The notes beneath the pieces were generated by a model, which saw only the letters and a list, made by a program, of their open reading frames with translations, did not search any database and had not been told where the DNA came from. The position numbers and the translations under genes were made by a program. Source: Lentisphaerota bacterium (lineage in GTDB: Bacteria > Verrucomicrobiota > Lentisphaeria > Victivallales > UBA1829). Taken from it: DNA of 58,896 nucleotides. Every line of letters starts with the position of its first letter. Position 1 is the stretch's first letter. This document shows, piece after piece, positions 33,429 through 43,084 of the stretch. The stretch spans positions 1 to 58,896 of the forward strand of contig SUWI01000003.1 in assembly GCA_015061565.1 (NCBI GenBank). Reading direction: 5' to 3'.

Positions 33429-36400
33429 TTATTTTTCTTCCACTTTGAAATCGTCGAACAGGGTGGTGCAGTCGGGTGTTCCGCCGGCGCCGAGCGTCAC
33501 CAGCACATGGTCGCTCTTGCTCCATTTGCCTTTATCCGGGACAGCGAAAACCAGCGTGATCTTCTGCCATTCGCCGGTGGCGTCGACCGATTTGGAAACC
33601 GGCGGGATCCCGGTGAAAACCTGGCCGGTGCGGGCCTGGATGGCAAGACTGATCTTGCCCTGCTTGACACTTTTCTTCGCCATGACGCTGAAGGTGTAGG
33701 TCTTGCCGGGGATGATCGGATAATCTTTCAGGAAACAGCCGCCGGGTTTCTTGCCGGTTTTCATCTGCAGGGCGCGGGAATTGCCGAGGCCGTCTTGGAG
33801 GACCTGCGAAAATTCCGTGTCATATTTGGAAGTCTTCCAGCTGCCCCACAGTTTGTCCATTTGGTCGAGGACCGGATAGAACGATTGCGGCGGGAAGCCG
33901 ATCATACGGAAATTCCGGGCGGGAATTTTGATCTTGAATTTACCGTTCTTGGTCTTGAGCAGTTTGTGGGTCCGTTCCTCCATGATCTCGAAATCGCCTT
34001 TGGCGAGGGCGGAAAGATCGATTTCCGCGGTCTGCGGCCGGTATTCGCGGTTGCCGATGACCACCAGATATTTCTTGCCGGGGCATTCGAACCAGGTGAC
34101 CAGAACTTTCGGATTCGAACTCTTGATGTCGTGGTTTTCGCTGTAGAGATGGCAGACGGTTTCGGGCGAATCGACTTTGTATTTTTCGAGGATGTTCCAG
34201 TAGGCGATCGTGGTCGGCGCATGGGTGTAGAAACTGCTGGTTTCGACATCGTTGAGCGCGAGCATGGTGAGCATCGCCTCGGTGGGCCCGGGGGTGCGGT
34301 AGATCAGTTTTTTGTCTTCATAATATCCCAGCGCGGGCAGGAACACCACGCCGATGCCGAGGATATCGCGGTTGTATTCGGTCTGATAGATCTCATCGGG
34401 GATCTCGTCGGTGTAGCACCAGAGATTGCGTTTGATGTTCACGGTATGCTGTTCGCCCGGGAACCAGTAATCGGCCATGCCGCACTGGATCGGGTAGAAT
34501 GACCGCTGGCCGTGGCACATCACGGTCCGGCCGTTGCGGTGGGCCAGCGCCACGGTGCGTTCGATGAGCTTGCGCTTGCTCAGCATTTCGTTCGGATAGA
34601 TCTCTTTGCCGAATTTGTCCTTGAACAGGCATTTATGATGTTCGTTGCGGCATTCGACCGAACCGCAGTGGTCGTAATAGATCTCCCCGATACGGTCGCC
34701 GTAAGGATGCTTGTAAAGAACCTGCTGGTTGTTGATGAGATAATCCTGGAAAGAAGTCTTGTTGCAGAACAGCAGCAGCGGATAGCGTTCGACTTTGTAT
34801 TTGCCGTTGCCGAGCGGGATATGGTGCGGCATGAGGCAGACCGTCCCGCGCGGGATGGCCCAGTACTTGCGGAAATACTGGACACAGGGATTTTCCTCCG
34901 TCAGGGCGTTGGCGAGACCGTAGATCGAACGGCTCATCGGCCGGCAGTGCCTGACCCTGACCGCAAAGTCGGTCGGATGGGGCAGGAAGGTGCCGACCCC
35001 GGTCATGCCGCCGTTGCCGCCCGCATCGTGGATCGGATAGTTGTTGCCGCGGCGCATGGCGCGGTTGTGGACCGGCAGCGGGCGGGTCGGAGTGGTGATG
35101 AACAGCACTTCATACGGGACCGCATCGGGCATTTTGACGGATTTCTGAATGATCTTGACTTCACACTTGCCATTGCCGCGGTCGGCGAACAGGATCGGCT
35201 GGCTCTGGTCGAAGATCCAGTTGGCATAATGTTCGGTCGCAAAAGCGAAGCCGCCCTGTTTGGAAACCAGCCAGAGCATGTTTTCCAGACTCGCTGCCTT
35301 GAACTCAAACTTGGTGCGCTTGGTGCTTTGCAGCCGCGGCGCCATGAGATAGCGGCTGAATTCCGGAGCGACCTGCCAGTCGAGCGTCATCTTGCCGATC
35401 GTCGGATTGCCGTTCACGGTCCAGTGGAATTTGATCAGGCCGTCGTATTCCACCGTGGTGGCGTAATCCAGCGTGAAACCGTCCGCCTTGCCGCTGCCGG
35501 TGAAGGTGACCGTCCGGTTGGTATGGGTCGTCTTGCCGGCTTTCCAGCTGATTTCGGCATCGCCGATCCGGAGCTGAGGAGCCTGCACGAACAGTTCTTT
35601 GCCTTTGATGCGGATGGATTCCGGAAGCGGACCGCTGCCGAACTTGTAAACCCGGTTCCAGAGGGTCACGGTCCTTCCTTCCCAGCGGTAATCTTTCCAG
35701 AGCGCGGGCACTTCGTCTTCATCGCCGAGGCCGTTGTAGGCAAAGGAAAGGTCGGGCCGGATGATACTGGCAACGATCTTATGTTTGCCGCCGATCGTGC
35801 TTTCGAGAGTGTATTTGCCCGGCACGGTGATGCCGCCGATCATGCGGCAGCCGCTGTCCTTGAAGGTCCAGGAACCGGTCTGCGTTTTGCCGTCGGGCCC
35901 GGTGAGTCTGTAATCGACTTTCAGCCCGGATTTCTTCATCTTTTCGGCCAGGTCGGCGGGCAGGGCGGCGAAATCGTATTCGACCTCGATCCGGTCGAGC
36001 TTGTCGCCGCGGCCCGTATCCACTCCGTGAAGTTTGACTTCATAATCCTGAATGGCGACCGCTGATTTGTCTTTCAGGATCCGGGCATACTGGTTTTTGA
36101 TCTCGGCGTGGGAAAGTTTGCGGGAATAGACCTTGAAATCATCGATGCCGACACCGTATTTATGCACATCTTCATAGAACTTGCTCTTGATGCCGATGAA
36201 ACCGGATTTGACGTCGATATCGGCGATTTCCCGGTAACTGGCGCCGAGCGAGGCTTCCTGTTTCAGTTCTCCGTTGCGGTAAAGCGCGATCTTGCCGCCG
36301 CCCCAGGTGACCGCGATCTGGCACCATTCGTCCTGCTTGACGCCTTTCATGTTCATCTGGACCCGGCTGCAGGACGGCGCGATGCTGTTGCGGTAATCGA

Positions 36401-36917
36401 AGTAGATATAATCGGCATATTCATAGAGCCTCAGATCGACCTGGCGTTCGCCTTTTTTCCTGCTCTTGTAGCTGTGTCCTTCCGGCGGCTCGATGCCCCA
36501 GGACGGATCTTCGCCGAAAACGATATTGAACAACGCAATGTTGCCGCGTTTGACGCCTTTGGTATCCTTGGTGCCCGGAACATAGTCCGTGGCCTTGTAC
36601 CAGAAGATCACGGTCCCTTTGTTCGGATCGGCATTCCTGAGCAGCGGCAGCTTGAGATTTTCGCCGGGGATCGGCAGATAAGCCTGTCTCCCGTCGAAGC
36701 CGACGAACATGCGCAGCATCAGATTGGTGTCCCGCATCACCGGCGAGAGCTTTTCCCCTTTGGCGAAGTCGGCATTGACTCCGTGCGAGTCGAAAGTCAC
36801 CGCCAGTGAAAGGTCTTTGTCGGCCAGTTTCTGTTTCAGCGGCAGCTGTTCGTATTTCTGCGCCGACGCCAGGACGGACATCAGGCAGAACAACCAGACG
36901 AGACCGATTTTTTTCAT
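33429..36917 (-). CDS. Secreted LamG plus DUF6067-like glycoside hydrolase
   Basis: A signal peptide (MKKIGLVWLFCLMSVLASAQ) leads to a LamG/concanavalin-like lectin domain at about residues 35-285, ending in DDFKVYSRKLSHAEI. The centre resembles the DUF6067/GH123-like catalytic region: RAMRRGNNYP, IYYDHCGSVECRNEHHKC and a Y-x-x-R helix. The last 160 residues look like a beta-sandwich carbohydrate-binding module (GKTYTFSVMAKKS). At 1162 residues it is a typical large extracellular glycanase. It has its own promoter and heads the second part of the carbohydrate cluster. The catalytic assignment is tentative. Confidence 0.7.
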   Translation of the reverse strand: MKKIGLVWLFCLMSVLASAQKYEQLPLKQKLADKDLSLAVTFDSHGVNADFAKGEKLSPVMRDTNLMLRMFVGFDGRQAYLPIPGENLKLPLLRNADPNKGTVIFWYKATDYVPGTKDTKGVKRGNIALFNIVFGEDPSWGIEPPEGHSYKSRKKGERQVDLRLYEYADYIYFDYRNSIAPSCSRVQMNMKGVKQDEWCQIAVTWGGGKIALYRNGELKQEASLGASYREIADIDVKSGFIGIKSKFYEDVHKYGVGIDDFKVYSRKLSHAEIKNQYARILKDKSAVAIQDYEVKLHGVDTGRGDKLDRIEVEYDFAALPADLAEKMKKSGLKVDYRLTGPDGKTQTGSWTFKDSGCRMIGGITVPGKYTLESTIGGKHKIVASIIRPDLSFAYNGLGDEDEVPALWKDYRWEGRTVTLWNRVYKFGSGPLPESIRIKGKELFVQAPQLRIGDAEISWKAGKTTHTNRTVTFTGSGKADGFTLDYATTVEYDGLIKFHWTVNGNPTIGKMTLDWQVAPEFSRYLMAPRLQSTKRTKFEFKAASLENMLWLVSKQGGFAFATEHYANWIFDQSQPILFADRGNGKCEVKIIQKSVKMPDAVPYEVLFITTPTRPLPVHNRAMRRGNNYPIHDAGGNGGMTGVGTFLPHPTDFAVRVRHCRPMSRSIYGLANALTEENPCVQYFRKYWAIPRGTVCLMPHHIPLGNGKYKVERYPLLLFCNKTSFQDYLINNQQVLYKHPYGDRIGEIYYDHCGSVECRNEHHKCLFKDKFGKEIYPNEMLSKRKLIERTVALAHRNGRTVMCHGQRSFYPIQCGMADYWFPGEQHTVNIKRNLWCYTDEIPDEIYQTEYNRDILGIGVVFLPALGYYEDKKLIYRTPGPTEAMLTMLALNDVETSSFYTHAPTTIAYWNILEKYKVDSPETVCHLYSENHDIKSSNPKVLVTWFECPGKKYLVVIGNREYRPQTAEIDLSALAKGDFEIMEERTHKLLKTKNGKFKIKIPARNFRMIGFPPQSFYPVLDQMDKLWGSWKTSKYDTEFSQVLQDGLGNSRALQMKTGKKPGGCFLKDYPIIPGKTYTFSVMAKKSVKQGKISLAIQARTGQVFTGIPPVSKSVDATGEWQKITLVFAVPDKGKWSKSDHVLVTLGAGGTPDCTTLFDDFKVEEK

Positions 36918-36998
36918 GTTCTTTCCCTTCCTTCGTATTTTTGTGTTGTAAAAATCAACGGCATGACATCCCGCACATCAAAACGGACTGTTTCGGCT

Positions 36999-37027
36999 AA
37001 TATACTTCATCGTTCCGTGATTATCAA
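36999..37027 (-). promoter_or_regulatory. Predicted promoter of the LamG-hydrolase operon
   Basis: On the minus strand TTGATA (complement of 37022-37027), a 17-base spacer and TATATT (complement of 36999-37004) lie about 80 bases before the ATG at 36917. Confidence 0.6.
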
Positions 37028-37164
37028 GGGAGGGCGCCCGGTTTTTTCCCGCGAAGTTGCCCGGGAAGTATGGTGTCAGTGCCGCCAGGGTAATGCTGCC
37101 GCGGTTGACGGATCCGTCAATCGCGAAAAACCATGCTCCGGGCGGAGCCGATCCTGACCTCGGA

Positions 37165-39000
37165 TCACCGGCCGTGCATCATCATGCAGCAGTGATACAG
37201 GATGTGCGAACTCCAGGCGTGACAGTCCGAACGCGGAAAACAGAACTCTTCCGGCAGGGTTTTCAGCCCGAGATTTTCCAGTTCGCACCATTGCGACAGC
37301 CGCGCCTCGAACATTTCCTTCTGTCCGTATTTCCGGCAGGCTTCCAGATAATAATGCGAGAAATAGATCCCGCAGGAAGTCAGCTTGTCGGCCTGCCGCA
37401 GACCGTCCCACAGCTGCGGCAGGGAATGCGACAGCATCGCCAGCACCTGCGCGTGTTCGGAATAGAACCGGTGTTCTTTGTCGTCCGCGAACAGCTGTTT
37501 TTCCGGCACGTAATAGATCTCCGAGACCTTCCGGAACAGGTTTTCCGATTCGGTCCCGTAATGTTTTTCCTGTTCCGGAGTTCCGGCGAAATGTTCCAGT
37601 TCGGAAAGATCCTTCAGCGCCAGCACGATCAGCAGATTCAGGATCGAATTGGTTCCGCACTCGCTGCCGAAGGGAATGCCGTGCTGCGGCCAGACCCAGT
37701 CGATGAAATTCCAGCCCGGCGGATACAGCAGGCCGTCCTCCTTTTTCGAAGTGAGCAGAAAATCGGCGGCTTTCCGCGCCGCGGGCAGCATTTCACGCAC
37801 GAACTCCCGGTCGGCCCGATGGATCATGAAATCATGCAGCATCAGGATGAAGATCGCCACGAACGACGGGATCGCCTGTTCAACTTTCGCCGGATACCGG
37901 GAAAGCGTGGCGCCGGAATCTTTCTGCGACAGTGCGAAAAAGCGCAGGGCCTTGCGCGCCAGCTTATCGTCGTCCGCCGCCGCATATGCGCACAGCGCCT
38001 CGATCCGGGCGTCGCCGATATACATCAGCCGTTCGTAAAACGGACAATCCATGAAAGAGTCATGGCTGCAGCATTCGAGCGTCCGGGTCGCCATCCGCAG
38101 CGCGCCCCGCCACGGTTCCGGCATTGCTCCGTAATCGAAACGGAACCGATAGGGATAGCCGTGCCGCCGGAACACCATTTTTTCCACTTTTGCACTGCCG
38201 GTGCAGCGGATCTCCGCATAACGGCCCGCGCGCCACTGCAGATCGGTGAAACTCAAACTGCCGTTGACCTCGAAAATATCGAATTTTCCGACCCGGAACG
38301 AACCGTCCCGCCGTCCCTTTTCGCCTTTGAGATTGTGATGATTGAAATTTGAAGTCAGATACCCGGTCTCGCCCCAGCGGATGGACACCGTGCCCTGTCC
38401 CGAAAATTCCCACGACGGCCACACGCATTCATAATCGGCAAAACGGACCAGACCGTCCTCATAGACATAATCCGTGACCTCGTTTTGGAGCAGTTCCGGC
38501 AGGGTCGGTTCATGGAGTTCCCGGCCGTCTTCATAAAATTCCGGAGTCACCCAGCCATCACCGCCGCCCTTGAGCCAGGCGGGATCATACTCGTTTGAAA
38601 CATGGACCCGCGGGAGGCTGCCCCAGTCGGGCCAGGCTTTTTCATAAGCCAGCCCGGTCATTTCGCGGCAGGTCCACCGTCCGGGCAGGGAACAGGCGAA
38701 ACCGGGCCGGATGCTCAACTGATTGGCCGCTGCGTCCGCTCCGAAAGCGAGCACCCGGGCCACGAGCACATGGCGTCCCGGCGTCAGCTGCAGTTTCACT
38801 TTCCCTTTGTACCAGCATTCCGGTGTACCGAGTTCCGGACCGGCGGCGACCAGTTCGCCGTCGGCAAACCATTGGCATTTTTCATCGGCGGTATATTCGA
38901 ACTCGAGACGGCCGGAACCGTCCGGTTCGGCTTCGGTGTGGAACAGCGTGATCCGCGGAGCCGGGCCGTTTTCCGGCAAACGCATCCATTGCAGTTTCAT
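37165..39000 (-). CDS. Alpha-L-rhamnosidase-like (GH78-type) enzyme without signal peptide
   Basis: Residues 1-250 are beta-rich (MKLQWMRLPENGPAPRITLF; later VNGSLSFTDLQWRAGRYAEI) and are followed by an (alpha/alpha)6 barrel. The barrel opens with the rhamnosidase signature HDSFMDCPFYERLMYIGDAR. Length, 611 residues, is short for GH78 but plausible. There is no export signal, so it probably acts on oligosaccharides taken into the cell. It follows the upstream secreted protein by only 10 bases. A weak ribosome site suggests translational coupling. Confidence 0.8.
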   Translation of the reverse strand: MKLQWMRLPENGPAPRITLFHTEAEPDGSGRLEFEYTADEKCQWFADGELVAAGPELGTPECWYKGKVKLQLTPGRHVLVARVLAFGADAAANQLSIRPGFACSLPGRWTCREMTGLAYEKAWPDWGSLPRVHVSNEYDPAWLKGGGDGWVTPEFYEDGRELHEPTLPELLQNEVTDYVYEDGLVRFADYECVWPSWEFSGQGTVSIRWGETGYLTSNFNHHNLKGEKGRRDGSFRVGKFDIFEVNGSLSFTDLQWRAGRYAEIRCTGSAKVEKMVFRRHGYPYRFRFDYGAMPEPWRGALRMATRTLECCSHDSFMDCPFYERLMYIGDARIEALCAYAAADDDKLARKALRFFALSQKDSGATLSRYPAKVEQAIPSFVAIFILMLHDFMIHRADREFVREMLPAARKAADFLLTSKKEDGLLYPPGWNFIDWVWPQHGIPFGSECGTNSILNLLIVLALKDLSELEHFAGTPEQEKHYGTESENLFRKVSEIYYVPEKQLFADDKEHRFYSEHAQVLAMLSHSLPQLWDGLRQADKLTSCGIYFSHYYLEACRKYGQKEMFEARLSQWCELENLGLKTLPEEFCFPRSDCHAWSSHILYHCCMMMHGR

Positions 39001-39010
39001 GATTCGGTCT

Positions 39011-42000
39011 TCAGCGGATTTTGGGTCTCTTTTTCCAGGCGCCTTCGCCGAACGGTGCGATCACTTCAGCGGCCTGAAGTTTGCCGCCTTCGGGACCCGC
39101 CAGCAGCCACGGTCCGCCGGAAACGAAATTTTCCCGCGTGCCGTCCTGATAAACGACCCTGAGTTCGCAGAGGATACCGCAGGCGCCCATCACATTGCCG
39201 GCCTTGATCCAGAGCCGGTTTTCCCCCTGTCTGGCTTTCACCGGCAGTTCGGTGATGGCGTCCCAGCCGCGGGATTTCGGCAGATCGGCTCCGTTGAAAC
39301 GGAATTCGCCGATGTCGTCCACGGCATAATACAAAGTCGCCGATTTGACCGGCTTGGAAAGCACGATTTTGCCTTCGGCGATCACGCTCTTCTGGCTGGT
39401 CAGATAGCCTTTCGCCCAGATCCAGGAGGCTTTGCCGAGATAGGGCTTGCCGTGTTCTTTCAGCGACAGCTTGAACGGATCGGGCGCCGATTCCAGTTCA
39501 TCGTCTTTCGCCGGCAGCTCATAAGCCGGTTCCGGCAGCGGCGCATTCCCGTAAACCGTCACGCTCCACGGCGGCAAATCGCCCGCATCCGGACCGTCAA
39601 GTTTTTTCAGGTCGGACGGCAGTTCGACCGAGGCCTTTTTGCCAGTTGGATTTTCCACCGCCACATAACGGTTTTTGCCGCTGCGGTATTCCACGGCGAA
39701 GAGCGGAGCCGGGACCTTATACAGCGTCCGCGGCAGCACCAGCATGCCGGAAAGACGGTGAATATGGCGGACCGCGTCCATATTTTCCTTGTAGAATTTT
39801 TCTGAGCGCACATGGCCGGTTCCCCACCAGAAAACTCCCGTGCAGCCGTGGATCCAGGCATCCATCTGCATGAAATGCAGTTCTTCGGGGGTCGGATATC
39901 CGTCCTGTGCATCGGGATTGTGCATCGTTTTCCAGGACCAGCCCTGCAGATAGAGCCAGACCGCCTTGCGGTCGTATCCCGCCTCGCGGCAGAGCTCGGC
40001 ATATTTGCCGACGCTGGTCATCATCTTGTCTTCCAGACCCGAGTGCATGCTCGGCGCCGGGACCGGGTAGATATCCACACCGTAGGCATCGCATGCGCCC
40101 GCCACCTGACGGTGCGTATCCAGGCCGCCCCGCGGCGCTTCATTGATCCAGACCGGGTGATAGGGATCGAATTCGCGCATCAGCCGGTAAGTTTCTTCCA
40201 GACATTTCAGCGGCATGCCCGCCCACGCCGGTTCATCCACCATGAAATAACCGAAAAAGGCCGGATGGTTCCGCATTTCCTGTGAGATCAGATTGTATTT
40301 GTTGTGCAGGAAGGTCTGTTTTTCCGCCTGACTGAGCTGGTGGAGGACCCCGCAGTGGATGAGGACCTTCAGACCCAGTTTTTCGGCCGCATCCAGCATC
40401 TCCAGACCTTTGCCGTGTCCGCCGAAACCGAAGACCAGGTTGACGCCGTTCCGGGCTCCCTGATAAACACCTCCCTTGAACGAATAGGCGCCCGAGCGCG
40501 GAATGGAATTCGGGACCACCCGTTTCCCGTTGACATAGAAGAACAGATCCGGCGCCAGCACCACTTCGACTTTCGCCTTCGCCAGTTTATGGATATCCTG
40601 GGTGACCGTCCTGCCGTCGCTGAACTTCACCGTCAGCGGATATTTGCCGACTTTCAGTCCGGAGGCGTCGAAACTGAACTTGCCGGCCGATGTCAGCTTT
40701 CTGACTTCGCCGTTGAACCGGACTTCCGCTGAAGTGGCTCCTTTCGGGAAGACCACTTCGCCGCGGACATGCTTTTCCTGCGGACGCGAGCTGTAGAAAC
40801 TGTTGCGGTAGAACGGTTCAGTGACGGTCAGCAGCTGCGACTGCGGCACTTCCGGTTCACACGCTTCCAGCTTGATCCGGTCGATCCGGAAAGACGATCC
40901 CGTCTGTCCCTGAAACTTCAGATCGATCGTTTTGCAGTTTCCCGGCACGGTGAAATTGAACTTTTTCTGTTGATACTGATCGCCCATGGCGTCATCCCAC
41001 GGAGCCTCGAAGGTCTTTTTTCCGGCGATCGCCATAACGCGGTAGACATGGAATCCGGTGGCGTTTTTCGCCTTCCGGTTGCCGTAGATCCGGAACTCGA
41101 GCCGGTAATGCTGGCCCGGCTGGACCGGAATTTTTTCCAGGACCGCATTGCCCGTGGAGATCGACAGCCGGTCTTTATCGAAATCGGCATCGCCGTTCAG
41201 CTGCCAGGTGCCGCCCAGCAGCTTTTTCGCCTCAAAAGGGACTATGCTGAAATTCCTCCATTCCGCCTTGCTGTTTTTCTCAGCCTGCAGCACCAGATTG
41301 GAAGTAACGGTGAAATCACCTTTCGGAATGGAAATGCGGAACGACTGTTTCGTCCATTCCTTCGGCAGTTTTTTGATGCCGGAGCCGCTGGATTTCCAAT
41401 CCCGTTTTTTGTTCGGGTACATCTGGATCCAGCCCAGATAGGTCCGGTAGTTCCCGGTCCCGCGGACTTCGTATGACAGCACATACTGGTCGCCCGGCTT
41501 GAAATCGGTGGTCTGCACCAGCAGCGTGGCTTTGTCCTTGCCTTCCAGAGTGGCCGTGCCGTTTTCATAACGGTAGAGTTCCGCTTTGTTCCGCTGGGTC
41601 CAGTTGACCGGACAGCCGTTGGCCAGCATGGAAAAATCGTAATTCTTGAGTTTTCCCTGCGGCGCGGCCTCCGTCAGCGAAAGGTTGCGGATCTGCAGTT
41701 CCTTTCCCGTGTGCGCATTCAGGTAGAGCCGGTAGCCGCGGGCATTTTCGCCGGTATTGAAAAGAAATTTGTATTCGGTAAATTCCTCCGTGCCTTTCTT
41801 TTTTCCGGCATCGGTATATCCGCGATTTTTCTCCCCTTCCTGCCACGAACTGTAAAGCTGGAAAGTCGCGTCCGGCGAGCCTTTCGCCTCATAACTGAGC
41901 AGATAGCTCTTGTTGGCTTCGATCTTGATATTGTGCTGGACCGCTGCGAATTTCGGGGCGATCCGGATGATCCCGTTTTCACTTTTCTGCCGGGTTCCGG

Positions 42001-42142
42001 TCGTGCTCGCGAAGGACCAGTGCATCGGCAGTCCGGCCGGCGACAATTCCGAAAAATCCGCATTCCGGATCAGGTTTTCCGCCGCGGAACACCACGAGCA
42101 GACTGCCAGCATTCCGACCGTCAATAAACTCTTTTTCATCAT
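39011..42142 (-). CDS. Large secreted multi-domain glycoside-hydrolase-like protein
   Basis: A signal peptide (MKKSLLTVGMLAVCSWCSAA; start 42142 or 42139, AGGAG upstream) precedes two or three carbohydrate-binding-like beta-sandwiches at about residues 22-420 (NLIRNADFSELSPAGLPMHW and a second similar NYDFSMLANGCP copy). A TIM barrel follows from about 520 to 800, with FGYFMVDEPAW as the probable acid/base strand. The C-terminal 150 residues resemble a galactose-binding module (LYYAVDDIGEFRFNG). The family could be GH2/GH5-like, but I cannot name it. It lies 28 bases after the pseudopilin. Confidence 0.7.
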   Translation of the reverse strand: MMKKSLLTVGMLAVCSWCSAAENLIRNADFSELSPAGLPMHWSFASTTGTRQKSENGIIRIAPKFAAVQHNIKIEANKSYLLSYEAKGSPDATFQLYSSWQEGEKNRGYTDAGKKKGTEEFTEYKFLFNTGENARGYRLYLNAHTGKELQIRNLSLTEAAPQGKLKNYDFSMLANGCPVNWTQRNKAELYRYENGTATLEGKDKATLLVQTTDFKPGDQYVLSYEVRGTGNYRTYLGWIQMYPNKKRDWKSSGSGIKKLPKEWTKQSFRISIPKGDFTVTSNLVLQAEKNSKAEWRNFSIVPFEAKKLLGGTWQLNGDADFDKDRLSISTGNAVLEKIPVQPGQHYRLEFRIYGNRKAKNATGFHVYRVMAIAGKKTFEAPWDDAMGDQYQQKKFNFTVPGNCKTIDLKFQGQTGSSFRIDRIKLEACEPEVPQSQLLTVTEPFYRNSFYSSRPQEKHVRGEVVFPKGATSAEVRFNGEVRKLTSAGKFSFDASGLKVGKYPLTVKFSDGRTVTQDIHKLAKAKVEVVLAPDLFFYVNGKRVVPNSIPRSGAYSFKGGVYQGARNGVNLVFGFGGHGKGLEMLDAAEKLGLKVLIHCGVLHQLSQAEKQTFLHNKYNLISQEMRNHPAFFGYFMVDEPAWAGMPLKCLEETYRLMREFDPYHPVWINEAPRGGLDTHRQVAGACDAYGVDIYPVPAPSMHSGLEDKMMTSVGKYAELCREAGYDRKAVWLYLQGWSWKTMHNPDAQDGYPTPEELHFMQMDAWIHGCTGVFWWGTGHVRSEKFYKENMDAVRHIHRLSGMLVLPRTLYKVPAPLFAVEYRSGKNRYVAVENPTGKKASVELPSDLKKLDGPDAGDLPPWSVTVYGNAPLPEPAYELPAKDDELESAPDPFKLSLKEHGKPYLGKASWIWAKGYLTSQKSVIAEGKIVLSKPVKSATLYYAVDDIGEFRFNGADLPKSRGWDAITELPVKARQGENRLWIKAGNVMGACGILCELRVVYQDGTRENFVSGGPWLLAGPEGGKLQAAEVIAPFGEGAWKKRPKIR

Positions 42143-42170
42143 TCAAAACTCCTGTTATATTTTTCAATTT

Positions 42171-42950
42171 TCAGCGGTATTTTACATTCGGATCCCAACC
42201 CCACCGGTTGGGGGTGTAATTGGTTCCCGCGGCAGGTCCCTTGTTCGCATAAACCGATTTGATCCAGTTGGTGGGATCCTTGGAGGAACCTAAACCGGTG
42301 ATGGGCGCCACATGTCCCGCCACATAAAGCGCGTTGGCTTTCGTATTATGATTCGGATAAACATAAAAGTAGCTCGCGGTGTTCCAGGTCCAGGTGAAGG
42401 AATGGACCGTATGCTGTCCGTTATAGAACATTGCGGAACGGGTCTCCGCCACGGCTATCGTGTAGGACGGCTGCTTGAACTGGCTCAGTTTGCTGTGATC
42501 CAGATACTGATAGTTATATCCGTAATCGGTCATCGGCCAGTTGTCCGCATCCACTACCAGTTTTTTTGAAGTATACAGATTTTTGAGATGGTTCTTGATC
42601 AAGTCGGACGGTGCGTTGCGTTTTTCGAATGGAAAACTCGGGCAGAGAAAAGTCCTCGGCGGAATTTTGCTCTGTTCATGCAGCAGTCCGCCCCATTTGT
42701 CGGTTCGTCCGGATGCGTTTTTGGCGCTTGCTGCCGCTTTCGGAAACCTCAGATATGCATCATGGTAATTCATGAGTCCGAGCGAGACCTGTTTGAGATT
42801 TCCGATGCATGACGCGGCACGCGCGGCTTCTCTCGCATTGTTCAGTGCCGGCAGCAGCATCGCCGCCAGGATCGCAATGATCGCGATCACGACGAGGAGC
42901 TCTATCAAAGTGAAAAATTCCGGAAAAAACGTTTTGTCCTTCCTGCCCAT
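42171..42950 (-). CDS. Prepilin-type N-terminal cleavage/methylation protein (second pseudopilin)
   Basis: The leader [12 protein letters not shown] ends in Phe before [18 protein letters not shown], so the class III signal is present but the -1 residue is Phe and not Gly. The body is DUF1559-like, with a late [14 protein letters not shown] motif that has Ala-Gly where Asp-Gly is usual. AGGAGG lies just before the ATG. It heads the cluster that continues with the large secreted hydrolase and is divergent from an AraC regulator, the same plan as the genes at 5353-9572. Confidence 0.87.
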   Translation of the reverse strand: MGRKDKTFFPEFFTLIELLVVIAIIAILAAMLLPALNNAREAARAASCIGNLKQVSLGLMNYHDAYLRFPKAAASAKNASGRTDKWGGLLHEQSKIPPRTFLCPSFPFEKRNAPSDLIKNHLKNLYTSKKLVVDADNWPMTDYGYNYQYLDHSKLSQFKQPSYTIAVAETRSAMFYNGQHTVHSFTWTWNTASYFYVYPNHNTKANALYVAGHVAPITGLGSSKDPTNWIKSVYANKGPAAGTNYTPNRWGWDPNVKYR

Positions 42951-43029
42951 TTTATCCTCCTTGAGTTGAAATTTGAAAAGATCCGATATTCATCCAATAA
43001 CAAATATAATCATTTTTCGGGAAAAAACC

Positions 43030-43058
43030 TTGATTATTCAGCCGATTTATAGTATAAT
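43030..43058 (+). promoter_or_regulatory. Predicted promoter of the second AraC gene
   Basis: TTGATT (43030-43035), a 17-base spacer and TATAAT (43053-43058) lie 26 bases before the ATG at 43085. Confidence 0.6.
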
Positions 43059-43084
43059 ACCGCCAAAAGGGAGATTTTTGTCTG

